Part shown: positions 44,561-56,392 of the stretch, piece after piece
Layout: every line of letters begins with the position of its first letter
Position numbering within the stretch: the stretch's first letter is position 1
Assembly (NCBI RefSeq): GCF_040954645.1
Contig: NC_092803.1
Coordinates: 84,182,417-84,246,416, forward strand
Origin: Diabrotica undecimpunctata
Taxonomy: Eukaryota; Arthropoda; Insecta; Coleoptera; Chrysomelidae
Reading direction: 5' to 3'
Length of the DNA: 64,000 nt
Notes under the pieces: generated by a model
Database searches by the model: none
What the model saw: only the letters and a program-made list of their open reading frames with translations
Told to the model about the DNA's origin: nothing
Translations under genes and position numbers: made by a program

Positions 44561-46755
44561 CTCATTTCCATCGATATCTTGCACGTTGTTGTACGTTAAG
44601 CCGTTTGGACGTTTCAAGCTTAGTGTTCTTTTGGCAATGTCTTTACGTTTGATTTTTATCTCAACATATTTGTTCTCACCTCCCCTTTTTATCGATATCT
44701 TGCATGTTGTCGTACGTTAAGTTGTTTAGACGTTTCAAGTTTAGTGTTCTTTTGGCAATGTCTTTAACGTTTGCTTTTTATCTTAACCTATTCATTACCA
44801 TCTCCCCTTTCCATCGATACCTTGCACGTTTTCGTACGTTGAGTTGCTTAGACGTTTTAAGCTTAGTGCTGTTTTGCCATTGTCTTTGCATTTTTTTTAT
44901 TTTAACACATTCATTACCACCTACCCTTTCCATCGATACCTTGGACGTTGTCGTACGTTGAGTTGTTTAGACGTTTCAAGCTTAGTGTCCTTTTAGCAAT
45001 GTCTTTTCGTTTGATTTTTATCTTAACATAATCATTACCACCTCCTCTTTCCATCGATACCTTGCAGGTTGTCGTACATTGAGTTGTTTAGACGTTTCAA
45101 GCTTAGTGCCGTTTTGGCATTGTCTTTGCGTTTGCTTTTTATCTTAACATATTCGTTCTCACCTCCCCTTTCTATCGATACCTTGCACGTTGTCGTACGT
45201 TAAGTTGTTTAGACGTTTAAAGCTTAGTGTCCTTTTGGCAATGTCTTTGCGCTTTATTTTTATCTTAACATATTTGTTACAACCTCCCCCTATCCATCGA
45301 TACCTTGCACGTTGAGCCGTTTGGACGTTTCAAGCTTAGTGCCGTTTTGGCATTGTCTTTGCGTTTGCTTTTTATCTTAACATATTCGTTCTCACCTCCC
45401 CTTTCTATCGATACCTTGCACGTTGTCGTACGTTAAGTTGTTTAGACGTTTAAAGCTTAGTGTCCTTTTGGCAATGTCTTTGCGCTTTATTTTTATCTTA
45501 ACATATTTGTTACAACCTCCCCCTATCCATCGATACCTTGCACGTTGAGCCGTTTGGACGTTTCAAGCTTAGTGCCGTTTTGGCATTGTCTTTGCGTTTG
45601 CTTTTTATCTTAACATATTCGTTCTCACCTCCCCTTTCCATCGATACCTTGCACGTTGTCGTACGTTAAGTTGTTTAGACGTTTCAAGTTTAATGTTCTT
45701 TTGGCAATGTCTTTACGTTTGCTTTTTATATTGACATATTCATTACCACCTCCCCTTTCCATCGATACCTTGCATGTTGTTGTACGTTGAGTTGTTTAGA
45801 CGTTTCAAGCTTAGTGTCTTTTTGGCAATATTTTTACGTTTGCTTCTTGTCTTAGCATATTCATTACCACTTCCTTTTTCCATCGATACCTTGCACATTT
45901 TTGTACGTTGAGTCGTTTGAACGTTACAAGCTTAGTGCCGTTTTGGCAATGTCTTTGCGCTTTATTTTTATCTTAACATATTCGTTACAACCTCGCCTTT
46001 CCATCGATACCTTACACATTGTTGTACGTTGAGCTGTTTAGACGTTTCAAGCTTAGTGCTATTTTGGCAATGTCTTTGCGTTTTATTTTTTATCTTAACA
46101 TATTCGTTGCCCCCTCCCCTTTTCAACGATGACTTACACACTGTTATACGTTGAGCCGTTTAGATGTTACAAGCTTAGTGTCGTTTTGGCAATGTCTTTG
46201 CGTTTTATTTTTATCTTTACATATTCGTTATCACCTCTCCTTTCCATCGATACCTTGCACGTTGTTGTACGTTGAGTCGTTTAGACGTTACAAGCTTAGT
46301 GCCGTTTTGCCAATGCTTTTGCGTTTTATTTTTATCTTAACATATTCGTTAGTCCCTCCCCTTTCCATCGATACCTTGCACATTGTTATACGTTGAGCCG
46401 TTTAGACGTTACAAGATTAGTGTCGTTTTGGCATTGTATTTTGCGTTTGTTTTTGTGTTAACGTATTCTCTACCCTTTCTCCGTTTAAACGAGCCCTCGT
46501 ACGCACGATCGGACCAATAACAATGGAGATATGACGTAATGCCGTTTTGGCACAGTCTTTGCATTTTATTTTTGTCTTAACATATTCGTTACTACCTCCT
46601 GTTTCCATCGATACCTCACACTTTGTTGTACGTTGAGCCGTTTGGACGTTACAAGCTTAGTGCCGTTTTGGCAATGTCTTTGCGTTTTATTTTTATCTTA
46701 ACATATTCGTTACCTCCTCCCCTTTTCATCGATACCTTACACATTGTTATACGTT
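44560..46755 (+). repeat. 120-bp satellite array (about 18 units) with 233-bp higher-order repeat
   Basis: The unit is about 120 bp: CCATCGATACCTTGCACGTT, GTACGTTGAGC, GTTTAGACGTTTCAAGCTTA, GTGCCGTTTTGGCAATGTCT, TTGCG, then TTATCTTAACATATTCGTT and CACCTCCCCTTT. Spacing of TCGATACC marks is 118-123 bp over most of the array. Between 45101 and 45640 a two-unit module recurs at exactly 233 bp (45101, 45334, 45567), almost without differences, indicating recent amplification. Short ORFs here are periodic shadows. Confidence 0.95.
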
Positions 46756-48505
46756 AAGCCGTCGTGCCTCCACCGCAAAAAGAGCCAAAAATGAGCAGAA
46801 TGGACCTTAGCGATTTCCCATGTTAATTTCCATAAGAGTTGTGCCAGTCTCCGTGTTGCCCCTTTACTCTCGTTACCTGCTAATTGCTACGTGACGTTAT
46901 AGTTCTCCGCTCACAATGCATTTTGGTTTAGGCGGACATAATTTAAGCGATTTGGTTCTATTCGGACGTACGTATCAACCAAAAACTGCTGTGTTAGCTT
47001 TCCTCCATTAAGCAGTAGATTGAAACTATTTCTGACAGAAAGGATATAGCAGTAATATTGTAGTTATGTTATTCGATGTGATTGTTCTCCCCTAACTTGA
47101 TGCGTGTCTTCGCTCCATCCAACTTCTCCGTTAGGATAAAAAAATCGGATACACCGAGGCGTCCAGGTTTTTGTTCAGGATATTGATCTTTTGAGTTCTT
47201 ATAGCTAAAGAGTCATTAGGATCCGGTCTGAGATGGATAATAATATCTCGGTTGTAGGGTGGCTCTCCATTGTCGTTCTCAAAAACAACCGCAGCTTCAA
47301 AAACTCTTGGATTATTCTATTGCCTGAAATCCTGGTCTCGATTTTATTTGATGGCCAGGACGATTTCTGGAACTTGTCGGCTGTTATGAGCAGCTTCCGC
47401 TTGTGCTTCTCGTTCTACATCTCGGAGCATTTTATAGGCCTTGACAAAGCCGTTGTTTTGTTCAAACTAGTTGGCAAGTAGCTCCATTACGTTAGGGTCA
47501 CAATTTTGATTTTCGGTCATTCGGAGTCGCTCTGCAGTTGCTTCAGAAGGATCTAAGATATAGAGCTGAGCAAACCTCCGATTCTGGCCGTCTTCTGGAT
47601 GAAGCGTCCTTGTAAAATGGCATATCTGACCATGAATTCGGAAGCAGTACGTTCCGTAACCAGAAAAAGTAGCTAGGTTTGCTCCCATGGACGCAAAAGC
47701 AAAAGAACTATTGATGCTTCTTATATTTTCCATAAATCGTTTACTCACGGGATCATTTCCTGTCATTAGATTTTGAAGAAGCGCCGGATAATGTTTGCAT
47801 GGAACTATAACTTTCTGGCAACACATGGTGGAATTTTCCATCCGTTGGCCGTTCTGCGCTGAAGTGGTTTGCTGCACAAAATTGACAGCGAACAGCCATT
47901 ATTCCACACAAATGCTCAGTGAATGCGTTTTCATGATTCAGCATTGCTTCTGCGTCTTCCTACAAGCGATTTTGTGCAACACGCACCCTTTGGTTGCGTA
48001 TATTTCCTTGGAAAGCAAATTGTTTTTATTGTCGTTTTTGTTGTTCCTGTCGCTCTTAAGGTATCTCAGCGTTGCGATCGCTCTTTTTGCATTTGTGCCT
48101 CTTGAGCCAATCTATCTTGACGGTTCTCATCGGTCTTCTCAGCTCGATGGAGACGTTACCTTGCAGCGTCACGTTCCCTTCTACTGGCGTCTTCCTCTGG
48201 AGTTTCCTAACATTGGCGTACCTGCCGAACGAAGTACTGAATTTCGGTCTAGTCGATCTTACCTTTCAACGTCATCTTCCAATGATCTTCGCGTCCTCTG
48301 TGACGCGGATTAGCGCTGCTGTCTACTAAATCTAGCTTCAGAACTCTCTTCTTCGCGACGTTGCCGCTTAGATTTCGCTTCCTGAGCTCGTTGATCGTCA
48401 TTTTGCTGAGCTCTAACTTCCCTTCTTTGAGCATTAAAAGCTTCCTCTTGCTCTAAATCGGTATGATATTTTTTATATGATATGATTATGATATTCGCAG
48501 CCAAA
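46756..48505 (-). pseudogene. Helitron RepHel N-terminal relic
   Basis: On the minus strand a decayed Arg/Gln/Glu-rich N-terminal region (QEEAFNAQRREVRAQQNDDQ, KSKRQRREEES; 48505-48000) precedes the Helitron-like N domain: LNHENAFTEHLCGIMAVRCQ, FCAANHFSAERPTDGKFHH (47944), then FAFASMGANLATFSGYGTY, CFRIHGQICHFTRTLHPEDG and AQLYILDPSEATAERLRMTE (47600), MLREVEREAQ-like sequence, NDNGEPPYNRDIIIHLRPDP (47265), KINILNKNLDASVYPIF and FLVDTYVRIEPNRLNYVR (46950). The Rep catalytic HUH and helicase parts are absent, so only the 5' part of the gene remains. It abuts the satellite at 46755. Confidence 0.8.
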
Positions 48506-48559
48506 ATTTTAGGATCAACAAAACTTCAAAAAATTAAAAATTAAATTTTTAAAATAACG

Positions 48560-48670
48560 GCGCGTGGCAGTTAGGAAGTGCCGACAGAGGTGATGACTGT
48601 GAATATGTCGGTTAATGAAATTTCATATCTGCTTATTACTGAATTGTTGATATTTTTTTATAATAATACC
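48560..48670. repeat. Dispersed repeat, third copy
   Basis: Contains GCTTATTACTGAATTGTTGA and GAAGTGCCGACAGAGGTGAT, matching the reverse complement of 1-450 plus 3246-3270 across the pogo insertion site. It shows what the uninterrupted repeat looks like. Confidence 0.6.
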
Positions 48671-48679
48671 ACACATTAC

Positions 48680-48975
48680 TCCTATATTATTCCAGAAGAA
48701 AGAACTGGCTGAGTCAGTTAATTTCAAGCATCAGCGAGAAGCGCTACTACCTGACTTGACAATGGGAAGTGCGACCTTGCCGAAACGTCGTCAAAATAAT
48801 GGTTTTTATCAAAACCAAAATTATTCAACGCCGAGTCAAACCCGGAAAACTACAGAAAGCACATATAACTCCCGCGGAAATTTCAAATGTAACATATATA
48901 TACAATAAGTACCAATTCTAATTTCTAAATTTATGAGTGTCGCCCTATATTATTCCAGAAGAAAGAACAAATAAT
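48680..48975 (+). pseudogene. Probable gag-like fragment between 25-bp direct repeats
   Basis: CCTATATTATTCCAGAAGAA (continuing AGAAC) occurs at 48679 and 48950. Between them the plus strand reads ELAESVNFKHQREALLPDLT, then SATLPKRRQNNGFYQNQNYS, a basic Asn/Gln-rich stretch ending before a Cys, like a Gag region just upstream of zinc knuckles. The assignment is weak. Confidence 0.3.
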
Positions 48976-49980
48976 TCCGAATTTTTATACAATGGTTCAT
49001 TTCCAAAACACTTCATTTTACCCTTGAAAATTTGGTTTTCTTTCTGTAGTAAATGGTCCATGAATTATCTGTGAATGACAGCAGTTCCCAAGTTTTTTCG
49101 GTTATGAAATTTTAAATGTTCTTTCGATGGAATCCCAACTTTTATAACCGATGTCATCTTTAAGCATATGCTTTATAAATTGCAGTGATCTTATATTATT
49201 AAAACCTGTTGTTGTAAATGTATGTTGCTACACCTGGAGCCTTTTTACCTAAGATGGACGAAAAATGGCATATATACAATAAATTGACTTACATCGTTTA
49301 TTTCTCCCAAGTTCATTAGAAACACAGGTTAACTTCAACTCAGACGACGACATATTTTTTTGATACTTAATCTCCATACTTGACACAAATTCTAATTATT
49401 TCTTATTAACCCATACTAGCTCGTATTAACTATGCTTAACTATGACTTATTATGATAACGAAGATCAACCTCATTCTCTTGTTTACCCGACATTACTAAA
49501 TTCAATTACTAATCGTGAATTGACAAGGTTACTAGCGTACAAAGTTTATGCAAGGTGGCATCGTCGTGTATACATTAAGGGACTTTCTAAAGACGTTTTA
49601 AATAGCATATTTATTGTTTATGTAATATATTGCTACTGTTCCATTTTCGATTTGGCTTAATATTTTAGGGCATACCACAACCTAAGGGTATAACCAATTT
49701 TTAACTTTATAAAAAAAGATGAGCCCTTTGTGGTGAAGGTTATTAATAAATGAAGAAAATTAACAAGAAATTGTTATCTACAATAATAATCCGAGAATTC
49801 GAAATCCATAAACAGGATCATAACGCCTCCTTTCGCAAGCAAAATTCCTTTGATATTCTGAAGAAAATACCTATGCAATCTGCAATTTAAGTCAAAACAC
49901 AAAAGAATAGATATACTTTTGTGTTGTGTCGAGCGTACGAAGTCTATACATACTATACTACTGCACATACAAGGAAAAGC
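48976..49980. other. Intronic sequence, no gene recognised
   Basis: AT-rich. A 72-codon open frame at 49442-49660 (starting MTYYDNEDQPHSLVYPTLL) has no match I recognise and no splice context that supports it. Confidence 0.35.
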
Positions 49981-49984
49981 TCAT

Positions 49985-52900
49985 AACCAGATACAAAATA
50001 TGCAACGCTTAAAGATCCTTGGATGTAGTGAAGTTCGATGGCCGATTGAACACCGGAAGAAGTGTAGACAACTACATGTTTTATTACTGGAGATAACACC
50101 CCAGAAAATCGCAATGAAGTAGCTATTGCTATCAACAAAAAAACCGAAAGATCAGTGAAAGAGTTTATAGCGATAAAGAACACGAAATTAAACTCCATGC
50201 CGTGCAATATAATGTCGTACGGCCGTAGCGTCCTCCTGGTTTTCGGGGGTTTCTGGACGATGTACGACTGCGGCTCTTGAAGATGATCTTAGGTTTCGAG
50301 AGTCCATCTTCGTTTCAAGGAGTTAAATTGGGCAAGAAGTTCCGCCGAGCCTTTGTGGTAGGTGAGGGGCCACCGGCAATCAGAATTCTCTAACATTTCG
50401 AGCTTTCTTACAGACAATATTTCTTACAATGACTTAATTTGTGTTAGAATTCTGATGCGTAGTGTATACCTTAAATTCCACAGAGATGTCGGCCTTCTCA
50501 CTTCGTGTAGCCGCGTTCCCTCTACTCGAGAGAGGCATAAGAATGCCGGCAATGTCGACTCTTCCTGTTGCCAGTCGCTTCGTATTGCTACCTTTCGCTA
50601 ACAGTAATTCTTATAGTTACTACTTGCATAAGGTTTCTGGAGACGAAGTGTTATTACAACTCAACCTGATCGGAAAAGCAATTACAAGTGCCCGTCGGGG
50701 CTTTCATTCGCTCTTTACCGTGACAGGCCCAAATAACGCTGTGGTCAGTTCGACACAATTTGAAATAGTTCTAAGACCAATGTCTTAGAAAGTCGTGTTC
50801 TACTGCCAGGAAGCGTTTTGTAGTCGACACGCCGGATCTTGCACACTTGATGATTTAACTTCTAAATTGGATAACTATTCTTGGATAATTATTCTTGAAT
50901 TTTGACGTCTTCGACGATAGCAGGATATTGGTTAAATAATAAAACTCAAAGGTAGCGTGGTAGCACACCGAGCCAACAAGGTCTAACAGGGCTAGTAGTG
51001 TAAGACGACTGGATCCCGGTCGGAAGATGTGCTGCTCTTTTATACACATCGTGTTTGAGCATTTGCAGTACACTTCCGCCGAAAGGCCAATGACGGCACA
51101 GTTAATAACATTCGCTGTGGTTGGCCGGCCAAAGTAACAATCTTTGTCGTGATTGGTTACCTTGGCGACAATAGACATCATTACAGCATACGCACCGTCA
51201 TCTAGCACAGAGGAAGAAATAGACAGCTTTTACAATGTATTCTACAAAACACTAGAAGAAACCAAAAAAAGAGGAAGTTAATATTATTTTAGGCGACTTC
51301 AATGCGAAAGGAAGAGATGGAGAAGTAGTTGGAGAATATAGACTAGGAATTTATTATCAAGAACACATGGTACAAATTACCTATCCGAAGAATATACACC
51401 CGGAAAGCGCCTAGGAATGACGGTGAGAATATAGTAAGAAACCAGACTGACTACATAATTATTAACCAAAGATTCCATAACGCCATAGTATTGTCCCTGA
51501 CGTACCCAGGGGCATATATAGCAAGTGACGACAACCTTGTTTTAGCAGACATAAAACTCAAACTAAAGAAAATTAAAACAGCCACCAAAACACTTAGAAA
51601 TAATCTAAGAAGATTAAAAGAAGCTGATCTCTACCGAAAGATCAAATAACAAATACAAAAACAACTTAGTTCAGAAAGGAAAACAACAAGGACAAGTTAA
51701 CGCTACAGAAAAATGGAGAAAGTTGGAAAATATTCTGAGGAACATCGTACAACAACAACTTAGGAGATATATCCCCTAAAATCAAACAATTGGCAACACA
51801 AGAAATAAAGTCATTGATATAGGAAGTAAGAAAATATAAGAATAAAAACTAGGAACAATACAAAAACGCAAATAAAACAATAAATCCAAAAATCAAAGGA
51901 GCGAAGGAATTGTGGCTATCAGAAAAATATGGCGAAAAAGATTAGAAGAAGAACATGACAGCTTTAACATATACAGGAAACTAAAGAAATATACACAAGG
52001 TATTGGAAATGTAATGAAGAAACACAACAAAATAATAATTGAAAGTGCAGAGAAAACAAATAGAGGGGAAGAATATATAAAAGAGCTATCAGAAGACGAA
52101 AGAATGGAGACAACAGAACCAAGAGGTAGAAATGGACCTACAATTACCAAAGGGAAAAAGGAAAAGCACTAAAACGTATAAAATATGATAAAACCATGGG
52201 ACCGGATGAAATACCTTCAGAAATCTTAAGACTACTAACATAGAACCACATTGATATACTAGTAGAATTATTCAATGAAATTTTGAGATACGAAGGAAAT
52301 TCCGAAAGAATGGCTAATATCTAAAATAATCTCAATACCCAAAAAACCCAACGCAATGAAATGTGAAGAATAAACGATCGGCTTGATGAACCATGTTTTA
52401 AAAATCTTCTTGCGAGTGATACATGAACGTGCCTACAAAAAACTAGGGGATAGAATAACCGGCAACCGACTAGAATTTATAAAAGGCTTTAGCTCTGGAG
52501 AGGTCTTATTTACAATACAAACATTTAGAAAATGGAACCGAAGTGTCAAATGTGACGTATTCTTATGTCTAGTTGACTTTGAGAAAGCCTTCGACAATAT
52601 AAAACACAGTAGGCTTGCAAGCATATTACGAAACACAGAAATATATGATCGGGAAGTAAGAATCATTACAAATTTATACCGATATCAGCAAGCCATCAAA
52701 CGAGTAGACTAACAAAAATTTAAAAAGGTACCTACAAGAAGAGGAGTACGGCAAATATATGTACTACCTTCTCTGCTGAACACAAAAAAAAACAAAAATC
52801 ATGATTGTCCGTAAGAACAAGATTGAAGACAATTTACGTTAAAGGAAAAGCTTTAGAGAAAGTACCCAGATACAATTACTTTTGATGTGAGCTAAATGAA

Positions 52901-53280
52901 CAATGGGACCGAGATGGCCAGAAGTGCTTTCAATAAAATGAAAGCAGTATTATGCAATTGAACTATAGAATTAGATTATTGAGATGCTACGTATTCTCTA
53001 TCATTTTATATAGAGTTGAAGCCTGGATAAGTATTATCGAAAAATGTGGAAAATTTCATGGACACAACACATATCATATATTAAAAAATGAAAAATAGAG
53101 TTAATGCGATTAGATATACAAGGGACAGTGGAAGAAAAAAGAGGACCGGGCACATCCTGGTTGAAAAATTTATAGCAGTGGAGTGAAAAAACAACAATAG
53201 AACTCTTCAAAACTGCTGCAGACAGAGTAAAATGGGCCGTGATGATCTCCAATTTCCTTAAATGATGAGACACACAAAGA
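49985..53280 (+). pseudogene. RTE-like LINE: endonuclease and RT relic, split by an LTR
   Basis: The 5' part (49996-50200) reads MQRLKILGCSEVRWP, then after shifts the equivalent of YYSGDNTPENRNEVAIAINK and TERSVKEFIAIKN, an AP-type endonuclease start. After the insertion at 50213-51187 it continues AYAPSSSTEEEIDSFYN, ILGDFNAK-like sequence, NQTDYIIINQRFHNAIV and a degenerate linker. The RT follows: YDKTMGPDEIPSEILRLLT (52185), FLCLVDFEKAFDNIKHSRLA (52560), VPRYNYF, and a C-terminal tail (EKRGPGTSWLKN, TTIELFKTAADRVKW) like those at 25927 and 32882. There are dozens of stops. Confidence 0.7.
50213..51187 (-). mobile_element. Probable solo LTR, about 975 bp, GC-richer than its surroundings
   Basis: The block interrupts an endonuclease reading frame. 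It starts TGTCGTACGG and ends CATCATTACA (plus strand), so both ends fit TG...CA. On the minus strand a GTATAAAAGAGCAG TATA box (51044-51037) precedes a likely transcription start, as in an LTR U3/R. It contains no coding sequence. A clean target duplication was not identified (GCAATA left versus GCATAC right). Its composition is clearly less AT-rich than neighbouring DNA. Confidence 0.5.
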
Positions 53281-53289
53281 AGATTGTGT

Positions 53290-54035
53290 TATGTTTAACA
53301 TCAAATAATTATTTTAAATAAGTATATTTAATTTGAAGAATAAAATTTTTTCATCCTTCTACTAATTAACCGTATACGAACCAGATGGATCTGGAGCGAC
53401 ATCTAGTCTAGATCTGAATTTGTTTTTCAGTTAGAACATAAGCTATAAACCCAGTTTCGCCTTTAGGTATAACTCGAGACAAAGGCAAGTAGAATAATAA
53501 TACGCATCTCAACTGCAGACCGATCTAAAACTTGGACACTGATGCAAATCAGGACATTGATGCAAACGTGAATCAGAGATGATGAACTGAATTTGGTACA
53601 TCATGAATATGTACCAAATTCACAGTTAGTATTGATAATTTTTTTTAATTTTAAATAATTTTCTTTAAGAAATTTATTAAAGGGGATAAAATATTTGCAA
53701 TTTTTTTATTTGAAAGGTGTGGTCCAGATACTAAATTTCTTTTATTCTTTTATAAGTGACTTTTTTCCTTCACTGTGAACGTATTGGCAATTTTTCTGTG
53801 AATGAATTTGGTAACTCGATTGAGTTTATTAAATACATCAGCCGAATTGCCGTCACATCGTTGTGTTAAAAATTACCAATTTGTATAGAATATTTTTATT
53901 CTAATTATGCCAAATTAATTAATGAGTCAGTTACTATGTTTTCTATTATATTCTGGACACTTTTGGAAATACCTTTTGGAAACAGCGTATCTATGGTATT
54001 TAAATATAAAAATAAAATTTATTTATTTTTTTTAG
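53290..54035. other. Intronic sequence before exon 3
   Basis: No gene. It contains a short palindrome at 53589-53625 (GAATTTGGTACAT...ATGTACCAAATTC). The branch and polypyrimidine region of exon 3 lies at its right end (TTTATTTTTTTTAG). Confidence 0.4.
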
Positions 54036-54107
54036 AACGCTTTTTAACAAAGGAACTTCTTAAATTTACTCGTACCACAAATACAGTTGCGAAACTAACA
54101 TGCTTGG
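54036..54107 (+). CDS. Host kinase gene, exon 3
   Basis: A 72-bp exon between TTTTTTTTAG and GG|GTAAGT. In phase 1 after exon 2 it reads ERFLTKELLKFTRTTNTVAK, then LTCL, and ends in phase 1. Exon 4 then reads in frame through the kinase glycine loop (LAQGGFG). The exon has no TE similarity, sits alone among TE relics and is open only in the frame required. Its link to exons 1-2 and 4 rests on phase agreement and continuity, not on a transcript. Confidence 0.55.
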
Positions 54108-54474
54108 GTAAGTTATTTGTTTTAATTGTTCATATAAGAGGTAGAATATTAGTATGCAATATGAAATAAAATATTTTTTTGAACTGCTATAAAGTAACAA
54201 TTGGTTGGTTGAAATCATCCCAATCATATGTTTGTTGAATTATTTTTATAACATAAAATGTAATGATAAAAAAAATGTTTACGATTTAGATTGTTCCATC
54301 TTTCAGATATTAAAAACATCTTAACATTAAATAAAAATTTGGTATCATTACTCGATTTACATATAGTCTGTCGATATTAATTACTATTTAGAATGGTCAA
54401 AAAAATTATTAATTTTTTGAAAAAATAACTTGGTATACAAGTTGATCTGTGTTGAACATACACTTTGACAGAAA

Positions 54475-56392
54475 CAACATTTTTCGTCTCTTGAAAAAAT
54501 TTTTAGTAATAACCCCAGGGAATTTTGGGATACATTGGCAGACTTCGTAAATCTTCGAGTTACCCCCCAAGAAATGTATCTAGGTGACAGAAGGGCACAA
54601 GGCAATATCGAAATTGATAACCTTTTTGCTGAGTTCTTCTCTAGTGTACATGAGAATGATAAAGGTGCTCCCAATCCAGATTTTGAAAACTGTGTCAGAC
54701 ACATTGACCCTGTAAACCTAATTCAAGTTGACACCATATCAGTGTTTGATGAATTAAGAAAACTTCCAAACAAATTCTCCTCGGGACCTGATGGAATCCC
54801 ACCGGTATTATTAGAGCACCGTCTATGCTCTCTTACTATGCCCCTAAAATATCTTTATAATTTATCTCTTATGACTGGTGAGTTCCCTTCTTTCTGGAAG
54901 AACAGTTATATTGTACCCATTTTTAAGTCAGGTAAAAAGAAAGATATTGAAAAATACCGAGGAATTTGTATACAGTTAGCAATCCCAAAACTTCTCGACA
55001 AGCTAGTGACTTCTCACTTATCAAAACTAACAAATAATATAATAATACCCCAACAGCATGGCTTTCAAAGGGGGAGGAGCACAGTGTCAAACTTCTTGGT
55101 CTACCAAGATGATATATTGGGTGCCTTTGAGAGGAAGTACCAAGTGGACAGCTTCTATACTGACTTCTCAAAGGCATTCGATAAAGTTAATCATCGTTAT
55201 TTAATCAGTAAATTAGGAACTATTGGTATAGCTGGCAAATGGCTTGATTGTGATAGTTTTCTTGTGGGTAACACCCAGAGAATTAAGATAAATGGTGTGT
55301 TGTCTCAATCTGTCGACGTCCTCGCTGGAGTACCACAGAGGTCACATTGTGGTTCTCTACTTTTTGTCCTCTTTGTTAATGATGTTGAGAAAGTCATTAA
55401 GTATTAAAAATTTCTTAACTTTGCTGATGATAAAAAAATTTATAAAGTGGTTATTGGCAGTATGATCAAATTCAGCTACAAGAGGATCTCAGCAGATTTA
55501 GCGATTGGTGCAAACTAAATGAATTAAAATTGAACATTGATGAGTGTTGTGTTATTACTTTTCACAGGAAGCAAACAATTTTAAAATACGATTATAGCAT
55601 TGATAACACTCAGCTGTCTAGGCAGGACTGTGTTAAGGTAGGTGTTTATTTTGATTGTAAATTAACATTTCGTAAGCATCTAGAGTTCACAGTAAACAGT
55701 GCAGTTAAACAATTGGGGTTTATAACTAGAAACACTTCTCAATTTTCATGTTTTGTTTTACCAATTCTTTTTAATAGTCTCATTCGCTCCAGACTAGAAT
55801 ATGCAATAGTTGTATGGGGACCTTACTATCAAACATCTATAGACAAGCTTGATCGTGTTCAGCATAAATTTGGTAAACACTATCATTACCGTAGTGCTTT
55901 TCATGACCTCTCTGTCCCATACAGTTATAGTATGATACCTGATCACTTAAAAATGGTTTCTATAAATCGGCGAAAAGATTATTTTTGCCTAATATTCGTT
56001 TACAAAATTGCTAATAATTTGATAAATTGTCCTGAACTTTTAAATCGTTTAGGTCTTAACACCCTTCATGGAACTAGGCATACTTCGTTCTTTCATCTAC
56101 CATTTCATCAATTTAATTATGAATACTTCAAGCTTCTTACTCATATGGTGAGACTATATAATAGATACCAAAGTGATCTGGACTTTCCTGGACTGGATTT
56201 TTCTAGTCCTTAGAACAATTTAAAAATGTGATAAAGAGACTGCTATTTGTGTGATATTAGGTTGTATTCAAGTTAATTATTAGTTTGTGTTAAACTTTAC
56301 TAATTATTTTCCAATGTTATGCTTACTTTGAAAAATTTTGTATATTATATTTTGTTCCAAGGTAAAAATGGATACCAAAAAATGGTGTTAAG
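54475..56392 (+). mobile_element. Jockey-like LINE, 5'-truncated
   Basis: The element begins inside the linker before the RT and runs through an RT and C-terminal domain without RNase H or integrase. Coding sequence (54477-56213) is interrupted by one stop and a shift near 55407-55460. A 3' noncoding part extends to about 56390, where inverted Penelope sequence begins. Confidence 0.65.
54535..56213 (+). pseudogene. Jockey-like LINE reverse transcriptase
   Basis: The RT landmarks are clear: KLPNKFSSGPDGIPPVLLEH (54758), FPSFWKNSYIVPIFKSGKKK, KYRGICIQLAIPKLLDKLVT, QQHGFQRGRSTVSNFLVYQD, SFYTDFSKAFDKVNHRYLI, VLAGVPQRSHCGSLLFVLFV and the catalytic FADDKKIY (55422) just past a stop at 55405. A second frame (55530-56213) gives the C-terminal domain: KVGVYFDCKLTFRKHLEF, LFNSLIRSRLEYAIVVWGPY and the DHLKMVSINRRKDYF block. 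No RNase H follows. Only a few lesions separate it from an intact RT, so this copy is fairly young. Confidence 0.8.

Noticed and set aside
47795..48313. 172-codon plus-strand open frame
   Set aside because: Antisense to the Helitron N-terminal relic, whose minus-strand translation shows conserved blocks.
49442..49660. 72-codon ORF as an extra host exon
   Set aside because: No acceptor or donor matches the phase of neighbouring kinase exons, and the existing exons already join without it.
50855..51208. 117-codon minus-strand open frame in the GC-richer block
   Set aside because: It overlaps the TATA box and presumed U3/R of the solo LTR and has no recognisable motif.
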